The translations under genes and the position numbers were made by a program. A stretch of 64,000 nucleotides of DNA, taken from assembly GCA_035222895.1 (NCBI GenBank), contig JAVYIG010002109.1:124001-188000 (forward strand), written 5' to 3'. Source of the stretch: Strongylocentrotus droebachiensis (lineage: Eukaryota > Echinodermata > Echinoidea > Camarodonta > Strongylocentrotidae). Below, piece after piece: positions 22,111 through 33,870 of the stretch (position 1 is its first letter; each line of letters begins with the position of its first letter). Under the pieces are notes generated by a model. That model saw only the letters and a list, made by a program, of their open reading frames with translations, searched no databases and was not told the origin of the DNA.

Positions 22111-23337
22111 ATGATCTGTATTATGTTTTACTTGCAGGTGAAGGATATGATCCATGCACACACTGGCGATCTCTCGGCTGCTGAGGCTGAGTGCACCATG
22201 ATCGGCCCAGAGGCGAGCGAAGAGAAGGGCCTCAAAAAGCTCAGCAAGTCGGCAGAAAAAGAAAGGGTGCGAAATCGGAGGACGCACTCATGGCCACATT
22301 GCAGAAGCGGCTGCAGGAGTCTGGCCAGCAGATGATCCAGTTACAGCAGGCAATGCGGCCACAGACACCGGTGGAGGTCTTTGGGACTTACGTCAAAGAG
22401 GATACTTGTGAACTTGTCCAGACGGAAATTCAAAAAGGCACGCACAGCCATCAGCCGAATCCTGGAAGTTGCCATGCAGGATAGCGACGAGGAAGAGCCT
22501 CCACAAGTCACGCCGCCATCTTTCTCGCAAGCAGGATCCTTCCAACCCAGCTCTGCAACTGCCTTCTTGTCCTCTCCCAAGACCGTCGAGCGGTGGCAGT
22601 CGGCCCCCGAACTGTGGAAGAGCACCAGGCCACCACCCAGGTCCACATGGCAGTCCCAGGATTGCGGGTACATGGATAGATACCAAGCCAGCATGACCAA
22701 CCAGATGCCGCTTCCTCCTACGGGTCAACCGAAGTTCTCCCAGCAACTGCATATACCCTCAACTGCAGCAACAGCACCACCCAAAGCAGCAGCAGAGCAT
22801 GTCTGCAGCCATCGGGATACGATCCATGAACATAGTGGTGATCTCTCGGCTGCTGAGGCTGAGTGCGCCATGATCGGTACAGAGGCGGAAGAAGAGGAGG
22901 AAGGTCCTCAGAATGCTCAGCAAGTCGGCAGAAAAAGGAAGGGTGCGAAATCAGAGGACACACGCACTCATGGCCACCTTGCAGAAAGGTTGCAGGAGTC
23001 TGGCCAGCAGGCAATGGGCCAGACACTGGAGGAGGTCTTTGGGACTTACGTCAAGGGGGTACCAACCAGATGCCACCTCCTCCTCCAGGTCCACCAAAGT
23101 TCTCCCAGCAACTGCATATACCCTCAACTGCAGCAACAGCACCACCACCCCAAGTGGCAGCAGAGCATGTTCGCAGCCATCAGCGGTTCTTACCAAGTAC
23201 TCTCCACAAGCTGCGAGCGTGATATTTCACACATCTCCTGCTTATCTGCGCTGTCGGAGACATCTCCGACCTCAGGCCAGGTGACCCCTAGGGATTTAGA
23301 TACTCCCACTCTATCTGGTGCTGATGAGAGGCAGTAG
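22111..23337 (+). pseudogene. Unidentified transposon-associated ORF with an internal duplication
   Basis: A module reading GDLSAAEAE, RKRKGAKSED, LQKRLQESGQQ and VFGTYVKEDT occurs twice, at about 22140-22410 and 22820-23060. The stretch NQMPLPPTGQPKFSQQLHIP (about 22700) recurs near 23060. Between them lies NLSRRKFKKARTAISRILEV and acidic MQDSDEEE, reminiscent of BESS/Myb-like accessory proteins of Harbinger-type elements, but I cannot assign it. The first module has a frameshift near 22400; the second is read by the long frame 22381-23337. Confidence 0.5.
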
Positions 23338-23394
23338 TGAGATAGGGACTCGTGAGTAGCTCAAATGCTACAGATCGAAGAAAACACAAGGATA

Positions 23395-23775
23395 GTGTTG
23401 ATTATCGAATGTAATGATGTATTTTGTTTTAACTTTAAAACAATGAGTTTTGTGTCTGCCTATTTTACAGGTCTATTGACTGTTGAGTTGTAAATACTCC
23501 AAGTTTTAAAAAGGAAAGTTTGGTTATTGAATCTGTTTAGCTTTAAGACAATGTGTTTTATGTTTGCCCATTTTTAATGTAAATGGATTGTGTAATTGAA
23601 AACAAAAAGTTGTAAAAAAGGAGGTGGGTCATCTCGCGTGTTTAATTTCAAATCAATGTGTTTTTGTTTTTTTTAACCAATTTTACATGTATACGGACTG
23701 TGTAGTTGTAAAACAAGTTGTAAACAAATTGTAAAAAAAGGAAGGGTTGGTTATTGATTGTTATCAAGTTGTCAT
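23395..23775 (+). repeat. Degenerate tandem repeat, period near 110 bp
   Basis: AACAATGTGTTTT-like and TGTAGTTGTAAA-like words recur three to four times (near 23440, 23550, 23655), each followed by AAAAAGGA and GTTGGTTATTG. The copies are strongly diverged. Confidence 0.55.
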
Positions 23776-24548
23776 TTTATATGACTGTAACTCAATAACA
23801 CATATCGAAAGACAACAGGCTGCCTGAAACCAACAAAAGTTGAGGAGATATATCACTTGCTGGCATCTAATCTCCTAACCATGACGTACCAACGCCTGCT
23901 TAAAGGAACGGATGAAGCAGGCAACAGATGACAGACACATGTTATACGGCTACCTACAACCCCACAGACGCCTTGTATCCTGACACAGCTTCCTCGATGC
24001 TGTCCCACCACCTGAGCAGAATCAAAGCAAGAAATGGCTAAAGACTGATCTGGACGAATACATTTATATTAGGAAACTGAGAGCTGCTCGTCTAAAATCA
24101 TCTAAACCTTCACCTCAAACACAGAAAGCAGAAAAGAAGCCACACCAAAAGAGGCAATTACCCCCAAAAAAAGAAGTCATCGTGCTTGGAACCTCCCCCA
24201 CCAAGACAACATATCCCCATTTGTAGTCAACACATAGTTATCCTGTATGTCTCTGTTGTTTAATAGGCTTGTTACCCATGCCAAACTAAAGTCAGCTAGT
24301 ACTTCAAGGTCTGTACCCACACCAGTTTCAAGGTTCAAGTATGTGGTACGAAAGGAGAAGGGGAGGAGACGGAAGCCGAGGTGAAGGAAGTTTAGCGTAG
24401 GAAAAGTAGAAAGAAAGTATTTGTAGCTCAGATGGTAGAAGATGAAGGTTCTACATCTAGTAGTGATGACGATAATGAGGTGTGAGTTGTCAATGACATA
24501 AAGACTAACAGTGAAAGTAAGATCATGGCAATGTTAAGCATTAAAGGG
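23776..24548. other. Non-coding, repeat-like
   Basis: The phrase GACTGATCTGGACGAATAC near 24040 resembles GACTGATCTGGATGAATAT near 19110, again pointing to shared retroelement sequence. No open frame of note. Confidence 0.35.
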
Positions 24549-25360
24549 AAAAAGGTGCCCAAGCAAATTTGACAGTGGGGCCACGTGTAATGTTATGCCC
24601 GAGAAAAAATTGCCACCACCTAATGCTGAAATGCATGAATGCAAGAAAAAGCTCTCTTTGTATGGTGGCACAGCAACCATCACAACTGTCGTTGAGTGTA
24701 CCACTCAAAGTGAAGAATGTGAAGATTCACGGAAAGTATTATGTCAATTTGGTTGTTGTTGATGAGGACTGTGTTCCTCTCATAGGGCTCAGAATGGCAC
24801 TGATCATGAAGATAATTACAGTGCGACAGGATAATTTTCAGATAGCTTCCGTGTCTGATAGAAGTAATGGTAGTTATGAAACAAAAGATGAGGTTCTGAG
24901 GGCATACCCCAAGGTGTTAAAGAGGGGGGGGGGGGGGATGCCTGGTAAAGTACATCTACAGGTAGATAAAACGGTGACACCGGTAGTGATGCCACCAAGA
25001 AGGGTTCTTCTGTCAGTAAAAGAATTAGAAGGATTGGAGAAATTAGGCTACATTGTGCCTGATTTACCACCAACAGAATGGGTTTTGAGTCTCATTCAGT
25101 TAAGAAACCTAATGGGAACATAGGAGTTTGTATCGACCTGTTGCATCTAAATAAAGCATTAAAGAGAGGGCACTACCCATTTACCCAGTTAGATGATGTA
25201 TTACCATGTATGTCACAAGCCAAAGTGTTCTCAAAAGCAGATTGCAAGGAAGGGTTCTTACATATTGAAATTGACAATGAGTCATCTCTAATGAAGATAT
25301 TTCTGACACCATGTTTTACTTATCCTTTTGGTGCTCTTACTCGACCACAAGTATTTATTA
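24549..25360 (+). pseudogene. Ty3/gypsy pol remnant (protease and reverse transcriptase)
   Basis: The frame at 24549 gives DSGATCNVMPEKKL, the aspartic protease active-site region (usual D-S/T-G). The next frame continues YYVNLVVVDEDCVPLIGL and KVHLQVDKTVTPVVMPPRRV, LEKLGYI. A third frame gives KKPNGNIGVCIDLLHLNKAL, KRGHYPFTQLDDVL and KVFSKADCKEGFLHI, the fingers and first palm motif of gypsy RT. At least two frameshifts (near 24700 and 25080) break it. Catalytic YxDD, RNase H and integrase are missing. Confidence 0.85.
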
Positions 25361-25499
25361 AAACAGGTGAACAAACCATACAATACAATCTTTGAATATT
25401 ATAGGCATCAGGTTAGTAGGTGGCCCTCAAGTTGGTGTACATGTTTCTAAAGAGGGCTCTGTCAAGGAAAGTGTGACCACTTTAAAATGGAGGTAGTCA

Positions 25500-26124
25500 A
25501 GAAGCTGGTTCTCATTAGAGCTGGAGAAGGTCCATGAGAGGTTTTTTTTTAGCTTCAGATGGTCTACATTTCAGATGTTGATAGTCTAAAAGATGGTCTA
25601 CATTTGAGGAGTTGATGGTCCTGAATATGATCTACAAGTCACCTTAAGACAATTAAGCTGTGTAGGAAGTCCATATTTAAGTTGTAGGTCGTCCCATCTT
25701 TGAGCTGTAGAAGCTAGGTCCACACAATAAACTAAAGATAGTCCTGAAGATGGTCTACAGCTGAGCTGAAAGATGGTCCAGATTTCAGCTAAAGATGGTA
25801 TTGAAGATGGTTTAGGTTTGAGCTGCAAATAGTTCACACTTCAACTTCAGATGGTCCCGAAGATGGTCCACAATTCTGCTAAAGATGGCCCTAAACACAG
25901 TCTTCACTGGAGCTGTAGGTATTCTATATTCAAAATATAGGTGATCCATCTTTCAGTTCTTGTTGGTCCAAATTTTAGCTGAACAAGGTCAGAACTTTGT
26001 TCATTTCAGCAGTAGATGGTCCACAACTGAACCGTGGAAAACCTACCTTCGAGCCACAGTTGGTCCAGAAGTTGGTCCATGTGTTCGCTGTCGATGGTTT
26101 ACGTGTATAAAGCTGCAGGCTGTC
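25500..26124. repeat. Degenerate GATGGTCC minisatellite beside ATG10's last exon
   Basis: Words such as AGATGGTCTACATTT, GAAGATGGTC, TTGAGCTG and GATGGTCC recur every 20-40 bp through the whole stretch without a fixed period. It abuts the ATG10 stop codon and therefore probably forms the ATG10 3' UTR. Confidence 0.7.
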
Positions 26125-29100
26125 TCACCTTGCTTGGCAGAGATTGGCGAAAGCCAGAGGTAATTCTAGACCCACCACAGGCCCAACGGAACTCAGCCAC
26201 GTCATCACATAGTTCCTGAAGTAACAAATAAGTTTAAGAATAACCTCTTTTTTTTAATGAAATTTTTCAGTTATTTTGTAACACAAAGTAAGACCTTTTC
26301 TTCTAATTGTATCATACTATAAATTACCAAAAGCCATGAATACTGTAAAAAAAAAATCCTTTTGAGCTATTCTGTCAAGGCATTTCATACTTGAAATCTT
26401 GTTCATCCTGGGTATTACTGGCACACTTGTCAGGCTTATTCAGTTAACATGACATTTTTACATTTTTACATTTTTTACTTCAGTTCCTGAAGTAACAAAT
26501 AAGTTTAAGAATAACCTCTTTTTTTTAATGAAATTTTTCAGTTATTTTGTAACACAAAGTAAGACCTTTTCTTCTAATTGTATCATACTATAAATTACCA
26601 AAAGCCATGAATACTGTAAAAAAAAAATCCTTTTGAGCTATTCTGTCAAGGCATTTCATACTTGAAATCTTGTTCATCCTGGGTATTACTGGCACACTTG
26701 TCAGGCTTATTCAGTTAACATGACATTTTTACATTTCATTTGAAAAAAAATTCTTAAATTGTGAATAGTTAGGGGTTGCTTATTTAACCGTTTAGGAATT
26801 AAAAGAAGAAAAGCAAGCTAATCCGAGGGTAGGTTTTTTTTGGCGTTGTTTTTTAAAATAAACATGACAAATGTGACTGGCACTGCGTCTCCAATATGCC
26901 TCTACCTAAATAGATAATGGCTTGAATTATTTTTGAAATGTCACGAGACGACAAAAAGTCTCTTATTACATTGTCTCATTATGGTGATGCATACTAACAC
27001 TACTTTTAAGTTCAAGTTTTAAATCGTGCTTGAGCATTGCGAGAAAAAAAATGGCGCTACGACCAGGGCTCAAAATACACGGGGGCGGTAGGCGATTCGC
27101 CCCCGTGAGCTACGTAATCGCCCCCGTCAGGTTGCTCACGGGGGCGATTGCAAAATTAAAAATCGCCCCCATGGAATTTTAAAATAAAGATTATCTTTTC
27201 TGTTATAACTTTAACACAATATTGAGTTTCAATTTTCAAACCTTCAAACCAATGAAATGGAACCTAGATTAGCGTGCAAGATATCTCGTTCTATGAGTAT
27301 TATTACCGATTCAAACAACGGAAGCTCGCAGTGCAGTGCCGCCGTCAGCAGTGGCTATAGACCTACTGCGCCCTTTTAGTAACGGTACGTGTGCACGCTG
27401 CCGCCCCATTTCTGCTGGAGCTAGAGACGATCGCAAAGGGCTGAAAAGCGTGAATCCGCTGAAATCTAGTTATTTAAAATGACCAGCAAATAATGAACTC
27501 CGACCAGTAAATCAATATTAGGGACTTTTAGATTTCACGACAAGCACGTGGACTGCAACGTGTGTCCTCCCTTTAAAAGGCACTGCCAGTGCTTAAAAGA
27601 ACGTAACACATCCACGCAAATATAAGAGGAAGACCAAGATGTCGTGGAAGGATAATAGCACCAAAAAATCGCCTCGCCGCTATGCGGCTCGTGGACGATG
27701 CTTGGCATGTTAGTAGATGCCAGGAAAAATCACTTACGGGGGTCCAAAATAGCAGTGAAGCACCCCCAAAAAAAAAATCGCCTCGCCGCTACGCGGCTGA
27801 GTAAAGAAAGAATGTAAAGGTTGCTCCGAATAATGAGGAGAAAATAATGTGCAGAACGTGAAGAAATGGAGAGAATGTCATCACGGGATGAAAGTCAGCA
27901 ACAGCTATGTAGCTTGTCACATTTGTAAGAGGGAAAATGCTGACTTAAATAAAATATTAATGATGAAATAGCAAAGAATTGAGGAGTATCATAGGTACCA
28001 ATTCAATGAAAATTTGTATAAAAAAGAGCCCCCGTCAGTACTAAAAGAGCCCCCGTGAGAAGGCTCACGGGGGCTCTCTTTTTTTTGGAACTCCTAAGAT
28101 CAAATCAGATCGTCTTCCTATGGTGATACATACTATCAGTTCTTGAGATATCACAATAATGAGAAAGAGGGACAGACAGACAGAAAACACCAAAACATAA
28201 TGCCTCTGGCTCTTTAAAAAAGGTCGCTATTACTCATCCGATTGAAATATCTATAATTTTAAATCAATAAATTATTACCATTCCTATAAGACTTGGACAA
28301 TGATTTTTACCCTTACAAAGTGTTGATAATTTTACTTGAAATTCTCTTTTCTTTTTTTTTTGTGGTTACATTTTTGGCTAAAACGATGATTGTTTCTGTC
28401 TATGCTGAAATGTCAAACAGAGCTTTTGTGTACGTAACACTCACCCTTTACTGATTGGTGCAACAGACTTCATCAGATCTGCTGTTCGACATGGGTGGAG
28501 CTGAAAGAAAGGCCTCCCGAGTAGAGGATGCTCCTGTTGAAATAAAACAAATGCTATTTTATAATTGTTGATTTGACTCGAGATGCTAGGAGTGTCTATG
28601 GAAACAGACAGATGTATCCCCCAATGGTTGATACCAATTCCAATTATTCTGGATTGTTGAATGCTCATTTTCTTCCTGAAATTAAGGGTTATGAACAGTG
28701 AAGTTTCAAACAATGAATACTGTTGCTATCAATATGATTAATGAAAAAACAAACATGGAAAAACAACAATTAACACTGAAACAACAAAAAGGTGAAACCA
28801 TAGGGCTCATATTCTGATCAGAGAATTCCATCAATATGCATTCAATAAAGTTTTCATACTCTCAACATAAAAGCCCACCGCACACTATGCGATCCAACTA
28901 AGATCCAATTTTGGAAGAAGTTGCAAAAGCATTTGATACGAACATCAAAAAATGACAGAGGATCTGAATGGTCAGATGATTACTGATAAGAAAATCAAGT
29001 TTCAAGGGATTTCATGCTTCCTTGGAAGAAGAAAAGCTGAATTAGCTCTGAATCATAGTGACATCAGACCAAAAGTATCATTGTCTCAGATTTGAAGCTG

Positions 29101-32100
29101 ATTTGGCTTTTATTCTGACTAAAAGAGTTCAATGCACTAAACTGTTGGTTGTTAGTTTTCTAATCATTTGTTAGAAGCTAAATGAGCTTCTAAGCTTCTA
29201 AAATCCATTCGCAGGACGATCATGCAGTGTGTGGTGAGCTTAAAGGGGTAGTCTATCCTCATGTAATCTTGGTTTTAATAAAAGCAGAAAAATGATACAA
29301 ACAAGGTAGTGAAAGTTTGAGCAATATCCGATTAAAAATAGGAAAGTTATGGATTTTCAAAATTATCATTAATGAAACAAAACTTGGCAATGCTGTGACG
29401 TATCTGTGAGCTTCTCTCCAATTTGCTCTGTACAGAGAATTTCATAAACTTTTATTTTCTTAGTAATTGATGACAACAGTACAGTCTAGTTTCATACAGG
29501 GGATGTATACAAACATATTTGCAATGATTATATTCAGGGTGAACGTATGATTGAAAATTTTCTCAAAGGAAAATAAAAGTTTGGGAAGTTTTTTTAAGTA
29601 CAGGACTAACGGGAGGGGAGCTCACAAGACATGTCACAGAGTTACCTACCTTATATGTGTTCGATTTATCACACCTTCAAATGTGCATAAATTTCTCATT
29701 TTTAATCGGCTTTTGCTCAAACTTTCCGTGACTTGTTTTTCTCATTTTTCTGCTTCTACTAAAACAACTAAAAGGGAGTGTAACCTGACGAGACTACGTA
29801 TCTTTCCCACGGCCTGACTCAGGGTCAATCGGGTATAATACGACTACGGACGACGTGACAGCAGCAATCACGTGCGTGCAACATAGGCGAAACCGAAGCG
29901 TGAGAAGAACTTTGGTCTGTTTCGCGAACGCTGACCATGTAGAGTTTCAAGTCGCTGACTACCGTTAATCAAGTCCATTCTTTTACGTACAGTTGTCCAA
30001 AAGAAGACGTATATTGCGTTTTAAAAAACAATATTTGGCAAGCTACACTCCCTTTAATATCAGAGTGACCTTCCCCTTTAACTGAACAACATGTACACGT
30101 ACCTGCTGGGTGATGAATGTCCATCTCTGATGCCTCAACCTCTCCTGATACGACCCTGGTACAAGCCCCCACACCTCCTCCAAGGTAAGCAGCTTACCAT
30201 CTGCACAAAGAGGAGCGTTAAATCAATAATCATTCAAGTTCATAATAATAATGTAAGACTCACACAAGACAAAACTAGTCTGACATGATTGTCGACTTGA
30301 GCTGCACTGCTATATTTTTCTACATCTTTCAAATTGCTGACATGGAGTCTACAATAACAACCAATCAAAAGATTGTACATGAAGTAAGTAACCAATGGAA
30401 AGCCTAAGGAAAGATAAGAGTGCCATGTGTCTATAGTGAGCTGGGTTGAATAGCCAAGAGATAGGAAGAGTGTGTGTTTATGCTGCAATGGCAGCTTATG
30501 CTGAGGATGAATGAATAGGGACAGAACAATAGAAGCCAAGAGCTTAACAGACATCAGACAATGAATGTAGGTCAGGAGTGTCCGAGGCATAACAGAGTGG
30601 AAAGCTAAATGTAAAATAAACTACTTGTAACCATTTGGATCAGTAAAATTAATACCTTACAATAATAATAAGTAACGATAATAATAATTATGATAATAAA
30701 AGTAATAATAATAAATAGTAATAATGATAATAATAAAATGTCCTTGTTTACCCAGGGTAGCCTCATCTGTATTAATACTGTTCTCCTTGAGAGGCCCTGC
30801 TATCATAAATATTATCCCAATTTTATTTTTAGCCGCGATTTAGCAAATCAAGTATTCCTACTGGGTACCCAATAGACCGGTCTACTAACATATTCAAATT
30901 TATGGATGTTTCTTTCCTAGGGAACTTGTGATGAGTTATTCAATTAACTTGTTATTAATGAATGAACTACAATACTCAGAATCTACTGTAGTTGCATATA
31001 TTACTTGTTGCCATGTCGGGCAAGCCTCTGACAAGCTTTCAGGTTGTCAAGGACAACCTTTGTTTAAAAAGCATGCATACAATTTGAATATGTTAGTAGA
31101 CCGGTCTATTACTACACCTTGGTGTAGGATAAGTTGTCAAGGTTACTGGTTCCAAAAATGTTATGCTAAAGAATGGTGTGACGATATTTGCCCTGCTCCA
31201 GCCAGTTGCTTGTATGATTTCGCAGTGAACCTCATGCACAGGCCCAGTTGTTTAGAACCAGTAACCTGGATGATGAGCGTATATTACATTGGCACTTTCA
31301 TACTTTATATAGTCAGAATGCAGATTGCTTACATTAAGCATAGCTAGATCGGACAAGCCATGTTTGTCCGACCTAGCAATGCTTAAGGCATGCAGTGTGG
31401 ATTCAAACTATTGAAATACTTTCAACTTGGGAATCAAAAAGTTTGTCACTACCCTGAATCCAATCTTAATACAATCATGCGCCCTATTGATGACAAGCAT
31501 TGTGAGGATAAATTCTCACAAATAAGCTCTAGGGATTTGTGAATGTGATGAATGAACAAATAGACCCCTAATAACAAAATACAAACCTGATTTGCATGCT
31601 GTGAAGTAGAGAACTGGAACATTGTAGCTTGCACTGTGAATGATGTGATACTCAAATTGGCAACTCTCAATGCGGTGCCCTTCAACTGATGGTGCTCCTT
31701 TCTGCAATTTGTAAAAAATTAATGACATATATAACATACATAATTGTGCACTGAAAAAGGAATCCTCCATCTTCTTCAAAACATTTATTCTCCATCTTAT
31801 AAGGACATTGTACCAATCATCATGAAAAAAACAAAATCATCCCCCAAAGCATACAAGTAGTTTGAATGGGTAAAGGTATACTGTATAACCAAACATTTTC
31901 ACGAGCATGAAACCTTTCCCTTATCAAGTGAGAAGATAGGAGAAAAACAGGAATTAATTATATTATTGTACACAACAAGTCAAATGGGAGAGTTGTCCAT
32001 GAAAGCACCATAATCCACCGACTAAATTGCAAATAGATTTGCATAGATTAAAAGACATTAGATTTTAAATATTCATAATTCTTATTATTGTTTGGACTCT

Positions 32101-33074
32101 TCCATACTTTCGCCATTCTGTTTCTCTTAGTTTTCTGCTTTCATACAAATGAACTTATTACAAAGGTTGAATTCACCATTTTGCTTACAGATACTTAAAA
32201 AATTACATGCTTTCTTAGCTTTCTCAAAAGTAAAATAAAACTATAAAATTCAAACGAATCAAAACCCACCACAGGAACATCGAGTTCCTCCAGCTGGCAC
32301 GCATCATGTCTTGAATCTGTGACATTAGACAATATGGATCCATCCAATGCACTTCCATGAGAGTCTCCATTGGCAGCTTCAAGTGATATCGGCAGCTGGC
32401 GCATGACGTTCCTTTTTATCAGATAAGGGACAGCATCTGTGCCAACCTACATGAAAATGAAATGCATTGTACAGTCAATGAGTTTGTCTTTCGAGTCCAC
32501 CAGATAAAACAAGTAGAGTCTTAGAGAGAGACTAGCAGTGTAGTGTAGCACAGTGCTACACGTTATTGTTAAACATTCATTTTTTTTCCATTTTTATATT
32601 ATAACAAAAGATACAGGGCTAGAGTCTAGACTAGAGTATAGAGGTCTAGATCTAGAGATCGTAGCACATTTCTGAAACATAGGTCTACTTCAAAAAGTTT
32701 ATTAGACCCTCTAGCATAATTATCAAACATTTTCACCATCATCAGGATCATTAAAGTTTAATCAAAACCCAATCATAAATCATCAATTCATCATCATCAC
32801 TCATCAACATTAGTCATTAGCATAAACATCATCATCATCGTCTTTGTCTTCGTCATCATCATCTAGATAGAGATGCCAGAAGGGCTAGACTCTCTAGGCT
32901 TTGTCTTTACCAAGTATAGAATTACGTCTACGGTACGTAGATCTATTCTACTACTAGTCTACAAACCGTGTGTGATCTGACTTCCCATCCTTCTTTCAAT
33001 CGCTTAGATAGACGCTCTATTTCCGTTATATCTGTCAGGAATGTCACCCTCTCCACCTCTCCTGCTCCTTCCAT
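26125..33074 (-). CDS. ATG10: ATG10, E2-like enzyme of the ATG12-ATG5 conjugation system
   Basis: ATG10 transfers ATG12 from ATG7 to ATG5 in the cytosol during autophagosome formation. Six coding exons on the minus strand join in phase with AG/GT borders: 33074-32967, 32446-32270, 31701-31587, 30200-30103, 28533-28445 and 26215-26125 (TGA at 26127-26125), giving 225 residues, close to the usual 210-225. Diagnostic parts are [66 protein letters not shown] with the catalytic Cys at residue 181 in the HPC motif, and [20 protein letters not shown]. The ATG at 33074 is the first one before WEV-type sequence. The last intron is 2.2 kb and holds repeats. No defect was seen. Confidence 0.94.
26211..26736. 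repeat. 271-bp tandem duplication spanning the last ATG10 splice acceptor
   Basis: The sequence beginning AGTTCCTGAAGTAACAAATA at 26211 starts again at 26482 and appears identical through about 26736. On the ATG10 strand it contains the acceptor and first four bases of the final exon, so a second acceptor lies 271 bp upstream in the transcript sense. Confidence 0.92.
27066..28085. mobile_element. GC-hairpin-rich non-autonomous element in ATG10 intron 5
   Basis: The left end has alternating inverted copies of GCCCCCGT and ACGGGGGC (27075-27175), and the right end has more (28030-28075, AGCCCCCGT...CACGGGGGCT). The phrase AATCGCCTCGCCGCTA is repeated at about 27667 and 27778. No protein is encoded. 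Exact borders and target duplication could not be fixed; the left start CAGGGCTCAAAATACACGGG resembles hAT ends. Confidence 0.6.
29224..29790. mobile_element. Long-hairpin MITE
   Basis: AAGCAGAAAAATGA, GTGAAAGTTTGAGCAA and CCGATTAAAAAT near 29283-29340 pair with AATTTTTAATCGGC, TTGCTCAAACTTTCCGTGAC and TCATTTTTCTGCTT near 29695-29757. The element is imperfect and non-coding. A shorter relative of the right half appears near 32120 and 40530. Confidence 0.7.
29780..29905. repeat. Dispersed short repeat, copy 2
   Basis: In reverse complement this matches 2990-3125 (GTCCGTAGTCGTATTATACC, CAGGCCGTGGGAAAGA). Confidence 0.75.
30660..30740. repeat. (AAT)n-type microsatellite
   Basis: AATAATAATAAG and ATAATAATAAAT runs in ATG10 intron 3. 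Confidence 0.85.
30871..31110. mobile_element. 240-bp MITE with 30-bp perfect inverted ends
   Basis: The left end AATAGACCGGTCTACTAACA... and the right end ...TGTTAGTAGACCGGTCTATT are exact inverted copies over 30 bp. The end itself contains the palindrome TAGACCGGTCTA. It lies in ATG10 intron 3. Confidence 0.88.
31141..31386. repeat. Two further hairpins next to the 240-bp MITE
   Basis: GGTTACTGGTTC (31141-31152) pairs with GAACCAGTAACC (31255-31266). A compact stem-loop TTAAGCATAGCTAG...CTAGCAATGCTTAA occupies 31334-31386, with CGGACAA/TTGTCCG near the loop. Confidence 0.7.
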
Positions 33075-33506
33075 ATATAGTGCTATAGTATAGGCCTACT
33101 AGGGATAGCGTTGAATTGATTACTAGTGGAGTTGTACCCGTTCTGCGTGACTACTTCACTGCACTGCACTGCAGCTGCATAGGCACTGCACTGGATCTGG
33201 ATGCAGCAGTGGCGAGCTGCTAGCTGCAGCCTACAACTTAACTCCAGGGAGCTCCGACGCCCACGCCGAAGGCGGGGCGTACGCTACCGCACCTGTGGTT
33301 CGTATCGGGTCGGCGTGGCGGAGCGGCCGGTTAGAGTATGATGTAGAGCTGGAGCTAGCTAACTACAGCTCACAACACAAGCAAACGTTGTTGTTGATTG
33401 TATTTTTGCGGCATTCACTCATTAATCAGTCATTTTGACTAGGTCTAGTTCTTTAATTGTTAAAAAATCAGTCGAGATGGTCGAGGTGGCTCCGCAGCAG
33501 AAGCAG
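33075..33506. promoter_or_regulatory. Probable ATG10 upstream region
   Basis: It starts directly upstream of the ATG10 start codon and holds a GC-rich patch (33245-33330) in otherwise AT-rich DNA, as expected near a promoter. No TATA box at a convincing distance was identified. A short plus-strand frame beginning MVEVAPQQKQR at 33477 runs up to the junction with repeat A. Confidence 0.4.
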
Positions 33507-33870
33507 CGTGCGTTGATCCTGACCGGAATCACGTAGATTATTGGTATCCGAAAAAGGCCAATTTAACGGTGCCAATTTAATGACGACTTTATGAAACTAG
33601 CGATTCATTATAGTGTAAAAGGCATGGAGATTGTCGCCGAATGCGAATCCCACTGGTGCGAAAGAGCATTATTCTAAAAACATATCCGAAGTATATTCAT
33701 TTTTTTTAACAGGACAAGTTACGTAGTCTCTCATCCAGGGTCATTATTATATTTTTGTTTCTAAATTTTTCCTTTCTTGTTTGCTTCAGAGTTAGAGTAT
33801 TTTTCGGATTTGTGTTGACCATCGGTCGAGTGCTGTAATAGTAAACAAATCCTGGCTTCATGCACGGTAT

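Noticed and set aside
30928-31347. 139-codon plus-strand frame in an ATG10 intron
   Set aside because: It runs through the 240-bp MITE and the adjoining hairpins and resembles no protein known to me.
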